Shown here: piece by piece, positions 12,058 through 21,130 of the stretch
Layout: each line of letters begins with the position of its first letter
How positions within the stretch are numbered: position 1 is the stretch's first letter
Assembly (NCBI RefSeq): GCF_963678635.1
Contig: NC_087067.1
Location: 53,684,233 to 53,748,232 of the forward strand
DNA from: Symsagittifera roscoffensis
Taxonomy: Eukaryota; Xenacoelomorpha; Acoela; Convolutidae
Reading direction: 5' to 3'
Length of the DNA stretch: 64,000 nucleotides
Notes under the pieces: model-generated
Database searches by the model: none
What the model was told of the DNA's origin: nothing
The model's input: the letters and a program-made list of their open reading frames with translations, nothing else
Position numbers and translations under genes: made by a program

Positions 12058-12279
12058 TGGCTCATACACTCTCTAAAGTCTACTCCTAAGAGTCCTGGCT
12101 AACCCCACCAGGCTGTAGACATATTAGAGAGAGAGAAAAAAAAACAAAAACAGAGAGTGTAAAGAGCCAAAAGTAACTATGGTTGATTAACCGGCAGAAT
12201 TGCTGGACCCATCCATAAATAGCTTTCTTTTGAAAAAGCTATATCCCAAAAGGGATAATAATGGGGTTTATGGATCGTC
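12058..12279. ncRNA. Candidate structured RNA: dense nested hairpins
   Basis: Successive perfect or near-perfect stems fill this block. (1) TGGCTC plus ACACTCTCT (12,058-12,074) pair with AGAGAGTGT plus GAGCCA (12,152-12,169). (2) Inside, GTCT (12,078-12,081) pairs with AGAC (12,117-12,120) around two hairpins, ACTC-CTAA-GAGT (12,082-12,093) and CCTGG/CCAGG (12,094-12,112), making a three-way junction. (3) GGTT-GATT-AACC spans 12,181-12,192. (4) CCGGCA/TGCTGG (12,191-12,206) has one G-U pair. (5) ATCCATAAA/TTTATGGAT (12,211-12,275) encloses TAGCTTT/AAAGCTA and TATCCC-AAAA-GGGATA, a second three-way junction. No coding frame overlaps. The strand is unknown because stems read both ways. It matches no RNA family I recognise; a DNA-level role such as a replication origin is the alternative. 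Confidence 0.45.
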
Positions 12280-12745
12280 AGTTCTCTCTCTCTCTCTCTC
12301 TTTATCTTTTTCTGTGTTAATATTTATATTTTGAAAACTATTATGAAAAAACATAACAAAAACATTTTTATGTTTTTTGTTTCAACATCATTAGATAAAA
12401 TCTTAGGAAGAGTATTCAGTTTATTTTTTTTTGATTTTTCGAAATGAGCATTAAAAAAACTGATATAATTAAGTTGGATTTGACGAGAAATTTATCAAAA
12501 TTTATACTTTTAGACTTTTATGCCGACTTTTTAAAGTTATTTTGATTTTTTTTTCTATTAATTTTTTCTGTTGTTTTTATTTCCTTTCTATTGATTGAAA
12601 ATCACAAAGCAAACTTTAAATTAGAAAAAAATCATAAGCAAAACGTAAACAAAGATTCAGCCACAATAATAAAAACTTATCAAACTAAATAATAAACCCC
12701 CAAACTGGTGCACTCTCGGTGGAAACAAAGTTTTTTTTTGAGTTT
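12280..12745. other. Intergenic region with CT tract
   Basis: A (CT)n tract lies at about 12,282-12,302, directly after the hairpin block. The rest is AT-rich, with T and A runs and no supported gene, up to the 3' end of the minus-strand gene at 12,746. Confidence 0.5.
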
Positions 12746-13228
12746 TCAGAGATCTCTAAATTGCAGTTTGCGTTTTTTCGGCGCAAAGCAAGCATTGATA
12801 GGAGGCGTCTCAGCCACTAAGTTTGGTGCAGTGGGACTTTGACTGCCGGAAGAAGAAGTAGAAGAAGTATGCTGCTGCTGTTGTTGAGTGATTGAAAAAA
12901 TATCCGGTTTTATTGGGGTTTTGGGCGTCTGCTGGTCCTCATCTTTTTTCTCTGTTGAATCTGGTGATTCAATCGACTCAATGTTCCAGTAGCTTTCTCG
13001 CTCTGCTAAATCTCTAATGGATCCTTCCTGATTTTCGTAAAAGGGGATCGATTGGCAATCATAGTTAAACAGTATTTTTCTCGGTGAACGATCAAGGCAA
13101 GTAGGGTCTTGAATATCTGTGCGCTTCAGCGCAGGATACGATTCAGTCACACAGCAACTCTCGTAGACCTGTTTTCTGTTTTGTATGAGGATACCAATTT
13201 GATCTAGCAAATAGTTGGGTAACATCAT
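12746..13228 (-). CDS. Unknown element protein with polymerase-like tail
   Basis: A 160-codon uninterrupted frame of the virus-like element. Its middle and C-terminus share three collinear blocks with the C-terminal part of the element's polymerase. These are 'SPRKILF...SIPF' against 'SPFDSKRFLLF...TLPF', 'DLAERESYWNIES' against 'AIAEESEWANS', and 'PPIN..F' followed by KKRKL against 'PPIN..F' followed by KKRRKL. Between them are low-complexity Q, S and T runs. The basic end suggests nuclear localisation. Coding-like sequence continues upstream of the first ATG, so this may be part of a larger or decayed gene. Function is unknown; a duplicated polymerase tail or a shared interaction module are both possible. 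Confidence 0.5.
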   Translation of the reverse strand: MMLPNYLLDQIGILIQNRKQVYESCCVTESYPALKRTDIQDPTCLDRSPRKILFNYDCQSIPFYENQEGSIRDLAERESYWNIESIESPDSTEKKDEDQQTPKTPIKPDIFSITQQQQQHTSSTSSSGSQSPTAPNLVAETPPINACFAPKKRKLQFRDL

Positions 13229-13604
13229 ATGGTTTTTAGTGACCCATTCATCGAATTCTCTGCTTCCTGGATCAAGATCGTTGAAAGGACTTGTTTTTCG
13301 AACGCATTTTCCGTTCCTGTTGAACCACTACGATAGAATCTCTGGTATAAGTTTGGTATAATATAGCTCTTTCAAGAGAATTAATTGAAATGATTTGCAG
13401 TGGAGTTGCCATCGTTGAAAATTTTGTATTGACTGATTTTGAGAGATTGAATAAAAATAGTGAGTAGATTTAGTTTGACCTACCACTTTTAGTTTTTTAT
13501 TGCTGGTGGTCTAAGATTTAGCCAATTACCATAAATCTGGTTTTGTGAAATTTTAATATGTTTTCAGGGTTTTTGCAATTAAAGAAGAAATGTGAACGCT
13601 TTGA

Positions 13605-13870
13605 AAATCTATACTTCAAAGAAACAGCATGGCGCCTTTTTATGATACCCTAAGCACAAAATGACAAAAAATTTTACACTTCAAAGAGATAACATGCATG
13701 CCGCCAGGGTAAAAACGTTGAGATTTATGAGCTAAAACGGGAATTTGCCAGACAGATTCAACCGAAAGCTATCTCCACTTCAAAGTGAGTACATGTATGC
13801 CGACATGTAACATTAACTGAGATTTATGACCCATTCAAGTGCTTTCCAGACAGAAATGACAGATGCAATA
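13605..13870. promoter_or_regulatory. Iteron-like repeats between divergent genes
   Basis: A motif 'acttcaaag' followed by 'acatg.atgccg.c' occurs at about 13,613 (most diverged), 13,677 and 13,776. Copies two and three are each followed by 'gagatttatga' (about 13,729 and 13,828) and 'ccagacag' (about 13,748 and 13,855). They lie between a minus-strand gene and a plus-strand gene of the element. Protein-binding iterons at a shared promoter or replication site would look like this; no function is shown. Confidence 0.45.
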
Positions 13871-14053
13871 AACACGCTTTTATCTTATACAAATCCAATT
13901 GCAAAAACTAATTAAATTCTCCCGCTATAGGCTGAAGGGGCGCCATAAAAGTAAATCCACAGATATTTGTTTATCTTCTATCCAATTCATTATTCATTTC
14001 ATTCTATCATAAAACAGTTGAACCAACAAGTCACTACCGTTACCACCACCACT

Positions 14054-14491
14054 ATGTACTCGTCGCTAGAAAATGATACAGACTTTTACGATGATTTTCA
14101 AGATATATCTTCGGGAGAAAAACGCATTGTACGGGTTGGAACGAAAACTTTTGACAAAACGGGTACATATATCACAGTTAAGTTATATAAAAAGAATGAA
14201 GATGGTGTATTTAAATGTTATCAAGCAGTGACCTTAACGACAAGAGAATTTGATTGTTTGGCAGATAATTATTCAAAGATTAAAAAATTGGTTAAAAAAC
14301 AAACTGGCGAAAAGACTTCATCTTATTCCTCCTCCTCCTCCTCATCCTCCTCAGCTGTGAATGATAAACATCATAAAAGACGATACACGTCAAAACGATT
14401 AGTCCCTCCCAAAAAAGAATGTGCTGAAAGTGGCGATGAAAACGATGCGGATGATGAATACTCGAATAATAAAAAGTGTAGAGTTGCCTGA
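14054..14491 (+). CDS. PC4-like single-stranded DNA binding candidate
   Basis: A 145-codon plus-strand frame of the virus-like element; I take the ATG at 14,054 because codons upstream look like leader sequence. Residues about 20-85 follow the pattern of the PC4 (Sub1) fold. They have strand-forming segments 'KRIVRVGTKTFDKTG', 'YITVKLYKKNEDGVFK' and 'AVTLTTREFDCLADN', then a helix rich in lysine, resembling PC4 'vdIReYy...pGrKGIsLt.eqw..L'. A serine run (about residues 95-103) and a charged tail with KHHKRR and KKCR follow. In viruses such proteins act in replication or late transcription. The similarity is by eye and weak; the family call needs a profile search. Confidence 0.45.
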   Translation: MYSSLENDTDFYDDFQDISSGEKRIVRVGTKTFDKTGTYITVKLYKKNEDGVFKCYQAVTLTTREFDCLADNYSKIKKLVKKQTGEKTSSYSSSSSSSSSAVNDKHHKRRYTSKRLVPPKKECAESGDENDADDEYSNNKKCRVA

Positions 14492-14538
14492 AACAGAAAC
14501 AAAAAAAAACGTTTGAATAATTTGATTTAACCAGCAGA

Positions 14539-15174
14539 ATGGTTGAAGCAATGTATGAGCAGTCGCCTGAATTTTTTAAAAAATTTCGAAAAAATTTTAA
14601 ATTTTTTATTCTGAACAACGAACCCGACGCCTCACAACTCCCTCTAAACACAAATTTTGCATTTGCAACCCACTCAATTCAGAACGAGTCTTGCGCCCAA
14701 TTGCTCGACAATGACCATCCCCACATCCATGTTCTCATCGAAGTAACCAAGGATTGTGTCGACGTAGTGAAAAAGATGACCTCAACCACTTTCGTTGTAC
14801 CTTGTCTACTCTCATCTTTCAAGCATCTAATATTGGGTTGCAGTAAACTTCACCTATCGGGACCCCTGATGGAAAAATTAAAAATTGCTGTCAACTACAA
14901 CAATTCTATTATCAACTCAACTGACATTGGTGGTGCTTCTCTACGAAGAAGATTGCCACAAGTTTGCTTTGCTTCACAAACTCGATCCATTCAAACTCAA
15001 ACTGATTTAATCACTAATGTAACAATTGAACGCTTCATTCATATTTTGAATGGTGATAATGCCGCCGAGTTTTCTAAAATTATTGATATCATTTTGAGTG
15101 GTTATGGTCGTTTAGAGATTGATTCAAATACTTTGTTTGTTAAATTTATAATGGAAAAAAAATTTAAACTCTGA
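14539..15174 (+). CDS. Unknown element protein, 211 codons
   Basis: This uninterrupted plus-strand frame starts 48 bp after the end of the PC4-like gene, in the same direction. There is no recognised domain. It has a hydrophobic-rich first half with HPHIHVLIEV (about residues 58-67), a middle with several cysteines, and a basic C-terminus. The H-x-H pair recalls HUH nucleases, but no partner motifs are visible, so I do not claim that. It converges on the protease gene. It may be a structural or minor capsid protein of the element; that is inference from position only. Confidence 0.5.
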   Translation: MVEAMYEQSPEFFKKFRKNFKFFILNNEPDASQLPLNTNFAFATHSIQNESCAQLLDNDHPHIHVLIEVTKDCVDVVKKMTSTTFVVPCLLSSFKHLILGCSKLHLSGPLMEKLKIAVNYNNSIINSTDIGGASLRRRLPQVCFASQTRSIQTQTDLITNVTIERFIHILNGDNAAEFSKIIDIILSGYGRLEIDSNTLFVKFIMEKKFKL

Positions 15175-15291
15175 AAACGGTTTTTAGAGCCTGCGATAAC
15201 GCCAGAGGCAAGTGTTCTAGCAACCATAAAACATGTTTTTTTCTTAAAAATAAATTATAAATCATTAAAGAAATGCATCAGTATCACAAAG

Positions 15292-15729
15292 TTATAACAT
15301 CATATGTTTAGCAAAACGCATCATGTCATGGTCATTAACCTTGAAACCTATAGGAAATTTAGATGAAATTATAACATGAGCAACATAAATACAATAAAGT
15401 CCGCACAAGACCGAGTTAGCTGATTGGATTGGCTTATTCATCAGTATTTGGTTTCCCTCATGGATAGAACGTCTCATATTTTTGTATACATGTGGATAGT
15501 TGTGTAGGCTTCGTCCAAGAGGATCTGCAAAAAAAATTTAACCACCAGCTTGAGCAAACAGTAACCAATGAGTTCCTGGCTGGTCTGAGTTTGATGCGTT
15601 CACTATCATGAAAGTATTGTCACGTTTCAATATTGAATTAAATGCTAAGTTAGCGGGAAAAATGCCACAAAATCGATGTTTCAAATGCTTGCATCGGTGA
15701 ATAAGCTCAGTAATCTGTAAATTGTCCAT
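15292..15729 (-). pseudogene. Adenain-type (Ulp1-like) cysteine protease, element fossil
   Basis: The N-terminal part carries 'CGIFPAN' and 'GTHWLLFA', the catalytic histidine region of adenovirus-type maturation proteases. The C-terminal part carries 'QSANSVLCGLYCIYVAH', the glutamine and catalytic cysteine region (Q...S-x-x-CG). In Polintons and related viruses this enzyme processes capsid proteins. The first ATG (15,729) lies about 14 bases after the stop of the capsid-like gene on the same strand, a compact viral arrangement. The reading is split into two segments. Confidence 0.8.
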
Positions 15730-15742
15730 TTTTTTCACCGAG

Positions 15743-17059
15743 TCAACTCATTAGAGTGTTTTTAGCTATTTTTCTATCGGAACGCACGTAAACTGTTGAT
15801 GCACGCTCTCCCATGAAAAGTAACTCTACATTTTCCCCCAGCGGTGCATCAAACTTCAGTTCTACTGAAATGGTGCAATTGGTCAATTCAGGATGAATAA
15901 AGTCATGTGAAGCCTCCTGAGTAGATGTGAGATCAAATGCCATAATATAATGATTGTGATAATTAGCCAAACTGATTCCATGACTATTGTTGAAAACAAA
16001 GTCTAGAGCTTCCAATGTGTTATAGTATATTCTTTTGTTATCAGTCGTTGACACAGGAGTTCCTGCAATGGGCAGACCGTTTCGGTAAACAATGATTTCA
16101 TTCAGCTGAAATTTTTGATAATGAAACGGGTTTGTTCGGTTAGTTCCCAGGTATGCTGTATTCGAGCTCATTGCTAAAATCATTCGACGAACTGGCTCTT
16201 TGGCAAAAACGTCTTCTTGTCGCCAGCTTTGCACACCAGTTGTGGCCAAAAAAGTTCTCGGTAAAACTTCAATATAATTGTATATTGCGGGTGTTTTCAA
16301 CAGAGTTTTTTCTATCGACGATAGCACAAAATCGGTTACTGTCATTTTGCGCACATATAGGTTAGCCTCTGTGATTTCAACACGGTAATGTTTATCTCTA
16401 TGCTCAGACATGATAACAAAGTCATTAGGAGATCGTCTCAGAGAAAGTCTTATTGTAACACCGCTGATAAGATGTTTGTCACATGATAAAAAATCACAAG
16501 CAATTTTACCAAATAAACGGAACTCAGTTGATGCAGCTACGATTCGTTTACGTTCAGCGACATCTTCAGCTAGCCCATTAGCACCATCAATACCTGATGG
16601 ATTATCTTCATAATAATAACCTTGACAAGCAAGCCATGTTTTCTTTGCATCATTACCATGTGAAAATTCGGTCTCAATGAAACTCTTATGGGCAAAATTG
16701 GCATTGGTTGTTGAAATTTTTTCTCCATTCAAGGACATTGTGCATTCGGAAAATAAAGATGAAAGTGGATTGTTAACCAAATATGGGGTGTCTCGTTGTG
16801 CTGCCTCTGTAGCATGAGTTCGCAGTACATTACCATTATTTTGAACAACGCGTGCTACAATCTCCAAGCGAGTTCGTTGAAGATCGATAAAGTTGTTTCT
16901 ATCTCCTAAAACTTCAAATTCGAGCATAGGACCATCAGGTGAATAAGATGGACCAATTTTTTGAGTGAACGCATTTTCAAATGTAACGAGTAGAGGAGGC
17001 TTTTCAAATAAATCTAATGAGCTGTGAGTTGCTTCAGTTGGCAATAAATTAGAAATCAT
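15743..17059 (-). CDS. Capsid-like protein (F54H12.2-like), element fossil
   Basis: An uninterrupted 438-codon frame. The protein begins 'MISNLLPTEATHSSLDLFE', contains 'YSPDGPMLEFEVLGD' and 'DLQRTRLEIVARVV', and has many short strand-like segments without membrane spans. This fits the invertebrate 'F54H12.2-like' family that occurs beside Polinton-type polymerases, which I take to be a jelly-roll capsid protein. It is directly followed by the protease, as expected for a capsid gene. The family link is from memory of the sequence pattern; the capsid role is inferred from context and fold-like character. Confidence 0.7.
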   Translation of the reverse strand: MISNLLPTEATHSSLDLFEKPPLLVTFENAFTQKIGPSYSPDGPMLEFEVLGDRNNFIDLQRTRLEIVARVVQNNGNVLRTHATEAAQRDTPYLVNNPLSSLFSECTMSLNGEKISTTNANFAHKSFIETEFSHGNDAKKTWLACQGYYYEDNPSGIDGANGLAEDVAERKRIVAASTEFRLFGKIACDFLSCDKHLISGVTIRLSLRRSPNDFVIMSEHRDKHYRVEITEANLYVRKMTVTDFVLSSIEKTLLKTPAIYNYIEVLPRTFLATTGVQSWRQEDVFAKEPVRRMILAMSSNTAYLGTNRTNPFHYQKFQLNEIIVYRNGLPIAGTPVSTTDNKRIYYNTLEALDFVFNNSHGISLANYHNHYIMAFDLTSTQEASHDFIHPELTNCTISVELKFDAPLGENVELLFMGERASTVYVRSDRKIAKNTLMS

Positions 17060-17216
17060 TTCGTACTTTGGTGAAAAAGTTGGACCGACTTCTCAGTGGG
17101 GTTCGTTTTTGTGGAATGAGAGCTTTTGTTTTTCTTTTTCTTGTTGTTGTTGTTGTTGTTGCTCTCTTTGCTTTCTGCTCATATGGGATTTACTGCGTCC
17201 AGCTCCAACTTGTTTT
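17060..17216. other. Upstream of capsid-like gene, with TTG repeat
   Basis: A (TTG)n tract of about seven units lies at 17,142-17,162, preceded by T/C-rich sequence, ending at an assembly gap. Open frames that run into the gap are not real evidence of genes. Confidence 0.6.
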
Positions 17217-17416
17217 NNNNNNNNNNNNNNNNNNNNNNNNNNNNNNNNNNNNNNNNNNNNNNNNNNNNNNNNNNNNNNNNNNNNNNNNNNNNNNNNNNNN
17301 NNNNNNNNNNNNNNNNNNNNNNNNNNNNNNNNNNNNNNNNNNNNNNNNNNNNNNNNNNNNNNNNNNNNNNNNNNNNNNNNNNNNNNNNNNNNNNNNNNNN
17401 NNNNNNNNNNNNNNNN
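17217..17416. other. Assembly gap, 200 N
   Basis: Exactly 200 N, the same size as the other gap in the window, so a placeholder. The right end of the virus-like element may be hidden here. Confidence 0.99.
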
Positions 17417-19739
17417 ACATTGAGTTTGAATTGTGGCTTAACTCTTAGCTATTGTTACACGTCTGAACATATATACATAAAAATTAACAATTACACATAC
17501 CGATAAACACGCGTAAAAAGCAAACACGGACTTATGTACATAAATTCTAGTTTATTCGAACCATTCGCTTATCAGCCAGTGATAGATCATACACAGCGTA
17601 GCCAAATTGGATAAGTTTCCCAGCAGATAAACGAATTCTGGTAAGAGTAAATCAAGTTAAAATGTGAAGGGTTTCTTTTTTAAAAACTTTCTGGTTGTGG
17701 ACTGACATCTATACCCAATCATAAATCTCAATCAAACATAAGGAAATTTATGTGTTCATTTTAGATTAGCCGCTCAATACAAGATATGAAAGTGAGCCCA
17801 AAACTATGCTGTGTTTTATTACTTGTCCGAAACTGTTCAATTTGAAGAAGAGTCGATAAAATTACTATCAAAAGTTAGAAAAGATGTGGTCTTGATTATA
17901 CAAAACAAAGCATTTATCAGCTTTTTCATTTCCAATTCATGATAAGACCTGTTTTGTTTTTAGCGCAATAACAAAGCCTCTGCAGGCGCGTGCTTTCATC
18001 ATTTGATTCATAATTTTACCCCTTTCAATTCAATGTTTGCTCTCCGTTACCGCAAAAGTTTAAAAAACTGTATGTGTAAGTTTTGACTGATTCCGCTCAA
18101 GAACGTACTATTTTTGACAAGACTGCTCATGGAGATTTTTTTTCCTTATTAGACAACAATTGAAATCAAATAATGATAATTGGATCACTCTAAATCACAT
18201 ATTTTCCATTTAGGTTATCTTATTGCATTTATATCTTTTAAAAATATGGTTAAATATGGTTTAAAAGGCCATCAGAAAAGATAATTTTGTGCTCATCGGA
18301 GTTTATATCATCGATTCAGCGCAATTAGACAAAGTTATGCTAATCAAGGATCTAGATTTACTCATCTCCTTATGAGCGCATTCCTCTTTCGTAGAGACAA
18401 TTTGGATCTTCCCAGGAAGTCGAGAGGCCCAAGTCGGCCTGGAAATGGAGCCACAAGCTTCACCTTGTTACTCTTGTTGCAGAAATTAGTCTAACAGTGA
18501 GCCCTTGGTGCAGTAGGCAGTCAACCGATATTAGCCAAATGTAAACGGCAGTTGTTCGCAAAAAAAACAAGAAAATGGATCGGAACGCATCAATCTCTGT
18601 TATACGTGGCGTCAATTGAAAAGTTTTCAGACCGTTTTGTGTTTTGTGCTGCTTTTTTTCAAGTGATTAAGTTGAATTTATTAATGTTTACCTGCTTGTT
18701 TTGTAATCCAAATAAAAAAAAACAAAAAGAACAAAAGTTTTTTTTTCCTAATTCTTTAAAATTATCAAAAATTTGTGTTTCATTTAAAATCATGTCTAAA
18801 AACAGTCGTTCTAGAAAATTCAAAATCGCAAAAGAAGATTGGGTTGTTTATTTTGCACAAATTTAAAAATTTACTGAAAGTTTTCTTTAATACTGAAAAA
18901 ATGAGTTGAACATCAGCTTAGAACAACTTTTGTTTTCTCTAAAACATACCCTTTACCGTTATTTTATCATAGTTGAAAGATTATTTTCTAAGATACTATA
19001 GCTCAAACTAACAATATTGCATAAATACGGGGGAAAAGGATGAAAAAAAAGAACAGTTGAACCTGTATTTAATAGATTTTTCAGAACCAAATATACTTTT
19101 TCAAACAATAAAAGTTTTAATGGTTTAGCGAGAAAACAACATAATGTGCAACTCTAGTCAATGTAACTTGGTGTACGGTTGAACCTGCAGCCTAATCGTC
19201 AACTGAAGATATATTAAACTACAGAACTAACAAATGAATCAAAAAAACACTTAGAACAATGGCTAAATTTTTTTTTCGAACCAAAACTTCCACTGTCTTA
19301 AATTTTCTGTACAAAACTAAATATTTACTTGAAGTCAGTTTTCGATATGTCAAAAAACTCTATTCGGACCGTCCAACAAAAAACTTTCAACAATTTTTTT
19401 GGAATTTTCCCGTGTTATGCAAGTTAGTAAGCCTCGGTTTTTTCTTCTGACCACTAAAAGCGCTTCTCATGACTCACTGGTCAATTTTGAGTTGAAGTTT
19501 GATACCGTTGGAAAATTCGTTTGGGAGATCAACAGACATATTAAAAAATTGTTTATTGCTCTTTTTTTAATTTTTCAAAGATGAACAACATTGCTAAATG
19601 GTGTAGATGAGTTGGCTGAAAGCTGGCATTTCTTTGCAAACCTCTGCTTTCGACGTTGGCATTGTAAAAATCAAAGCGTTTATGTAGGTTTGACTGTATT
19701 TGAATATATTCATACGTAAAACAAAATGAATATATTTTT
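17417..19739. other. AT-rich intron, no gene seen
   Basis: No coding frame, RNA gene or clear mobile element is supported. A slightly GC-richer stretch at about 18,370-18,530 ends in 'gcccttggtgcagtaggcag', which resembles the 5' half of a tRNA, but no matching 3' half or B-box follows. Frames of 60-104 codons here have no motif. Confidence 0.5.
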
Positions 19740-21130
19740 GTGTGAATATTTCTAGTAATCTATAAATAAATGCAAGAAAAAATACTTTTTGTGTATGCGT
19801 GTATGTATGCAAGTTGATGTGTTTGAAAGTATGAGTACAATTTTTTTCCTTATGCGCGTGTAAACCAAAACAATTGTAACTAGAAGAATAACTATAACCC
19901 AACTTGCATTTTACTAATGTTTCTAGTTTTTCTTCAAAATTAGACAAGATACTTTGCGTATGTGTGTATTTATGTAAACTGTATGTATCTATGTAAAAGT
20001 GTACATTTTTTTGCATGTATAAATATAATTATTCATGTATGTACATACTATTTGTGTGTACTCATTTGAGTAATTAGAAGTTATGTATATTTGTATGTTT
20101 TTATGTAAGTAGGAATTCTTGAATGCATGTCCGCTTGATTGAGTGAACGAAGACCAGGAATTATTTTGTATCAATGTATATTTTTCAGTTTAAAATTATT
20201 TAAAAATTTGCTTGTTTGCGAATTGTACAAACTTATGATTGAAGTTTCATGTCTGTTTAGAAGGAAAGTGTGTACACATGAGGAGTTGCATGCTTGCAAA
20301 GTACATTCCATTTCGTTTTGTAGGCAAATACTTATACATATTCGTATATGAGTATGAAAGGCACGTTTATATGATTTTATGTAAAAACATGTGAATGCCA
20401 GTCAGTAATGCGTGATTCTTTTTGTCTGAATGTGTGTATAAATTTGTCTTGAAATTGTGAAGTGAATGCAAGTTGGTTTGTGTGTTTACATGTGCTTGTA
20501 TTTTAAAGGTCACCAGAACTAATAAGTGAAATGTTTGCATGTATGTGAGCAAAACTTGCATGTGTGTCTATTTATGTAAACTGTATGTATCTATGTAAAA
20601 GTGTACAACTTTTTGCATGTATAAATGTGTTTAATCATGTATTGTATTCTATTGTAAAGGTCAGCAGAAAAACTAAGTTAAAAACTTTGCATGTGTAAAA
20701 GCAAAATTTTCGTATAATTGGTTGCAGGTTTAAAAGCATGTAAGCAAGTATGTAAAATTTATGTATGTATGGTAGTATATTTGCATTCTTCTTATGTATA
20801 CGACTATGTACGTTTGTATTCATACCTTTATGTAAGACTTCATTTTTAAAAGTTTGTATGTATAGAAGTATTTTTGCATATATGTATGTAATTTTGTACG
20901 TATGGTTGTATGAATGTCTCTAAGTAATTTTATATATGTATGTATATATGTAAGTTTGTATGTATGTATCTTTGTATGCATGTATGTATGTGTTTATGTA
21001 AGTTTGTACTTATGTATACATGTATGTATGTTTGTATTCAGTAAGTTGGTACGTAACTGTTTTTGTATGTAAGTTTGCATGATTAACCTTATGTAAGTAT
21101 TAAAATGTGTATGAATAAACGTATGTTTGT
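19740..21130. repeat. TATG/GTAT-rich simple-sequence tract
   Basis: Degenerate runs of tatg, gtat and tgta dominate, purest at about 20,860-21,010. A 75-bp stretch with 'atgtaaactgtatgtatct' and 'gtaaaagtgtaca' occurs at about 19,963-20,038 and again at 20,562-20,640. The histidine- and tyrosine-rich minus frames are products of this composition. Confidence 0.8.

Larger units (their letters stand above)
6277..17059. mobile_element. Polinton/adintovirus-like DNA virus fossil
   Basis: This is a cluster of genes typical of mid-sized DNA viruses and their integrated Polinton relatives. Parts are DNA polymerase B, a small gene with a polymerase-like tail, a PC4-like protein, an unknown protein, an adenain-type protease and a capsid-like protein. 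Capsid, protease, polymerase and the tail gene run on the minus strand; two small genes run on plus. No integrase, FtsK-type packaging ATPase or terminal repeats were found, so the copy is incomplete, its ends are unresolved, or the family lacks them. Several long frames are uninterrupted and all polymerase motifs remain, so it appears fairly young. The polymerase and protease are each split over several reading segments, very roughly five interruptions in all, some of which may be short introns. It lies within an intron of the NME8-like gene. Confidence 0.8.

Noticed and set aside
12206-12279. Hammerhead ribozyme or known riboswitch in the hairpin block
   Set aside because: Neither strand contains the CTGATGA and GAAA core nor any riboswitch core I know, although the three-way shape is similar.
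14539-15174. HUH-type replication nuclease, from the HPHIHVLI stretch
   Set aside because: Only one motif is present; no upstream Rep motif or catalytic tyrosine-lysine motif could be seen.
17068-17506. Frames of up to 126 codons running through the N gap, and similar frames at 38,631-38,902
   Set aside because: They are open only because N codons are not stops.
18497-18530. tRNA or tRNA-derived SINE ('gcccttggtgcagtaggcag'), with a weaker one at 11,700-11,740
   Set aside because: Only an A-box-like 5' half; no anticodon stem, B-box or pairing 3' acceptor arm follows.
19594-20823. Histidine/tyrosine/threonine-rich minus frames
   Set aside because: Explained by the TATG-rich simple-sequence tract.
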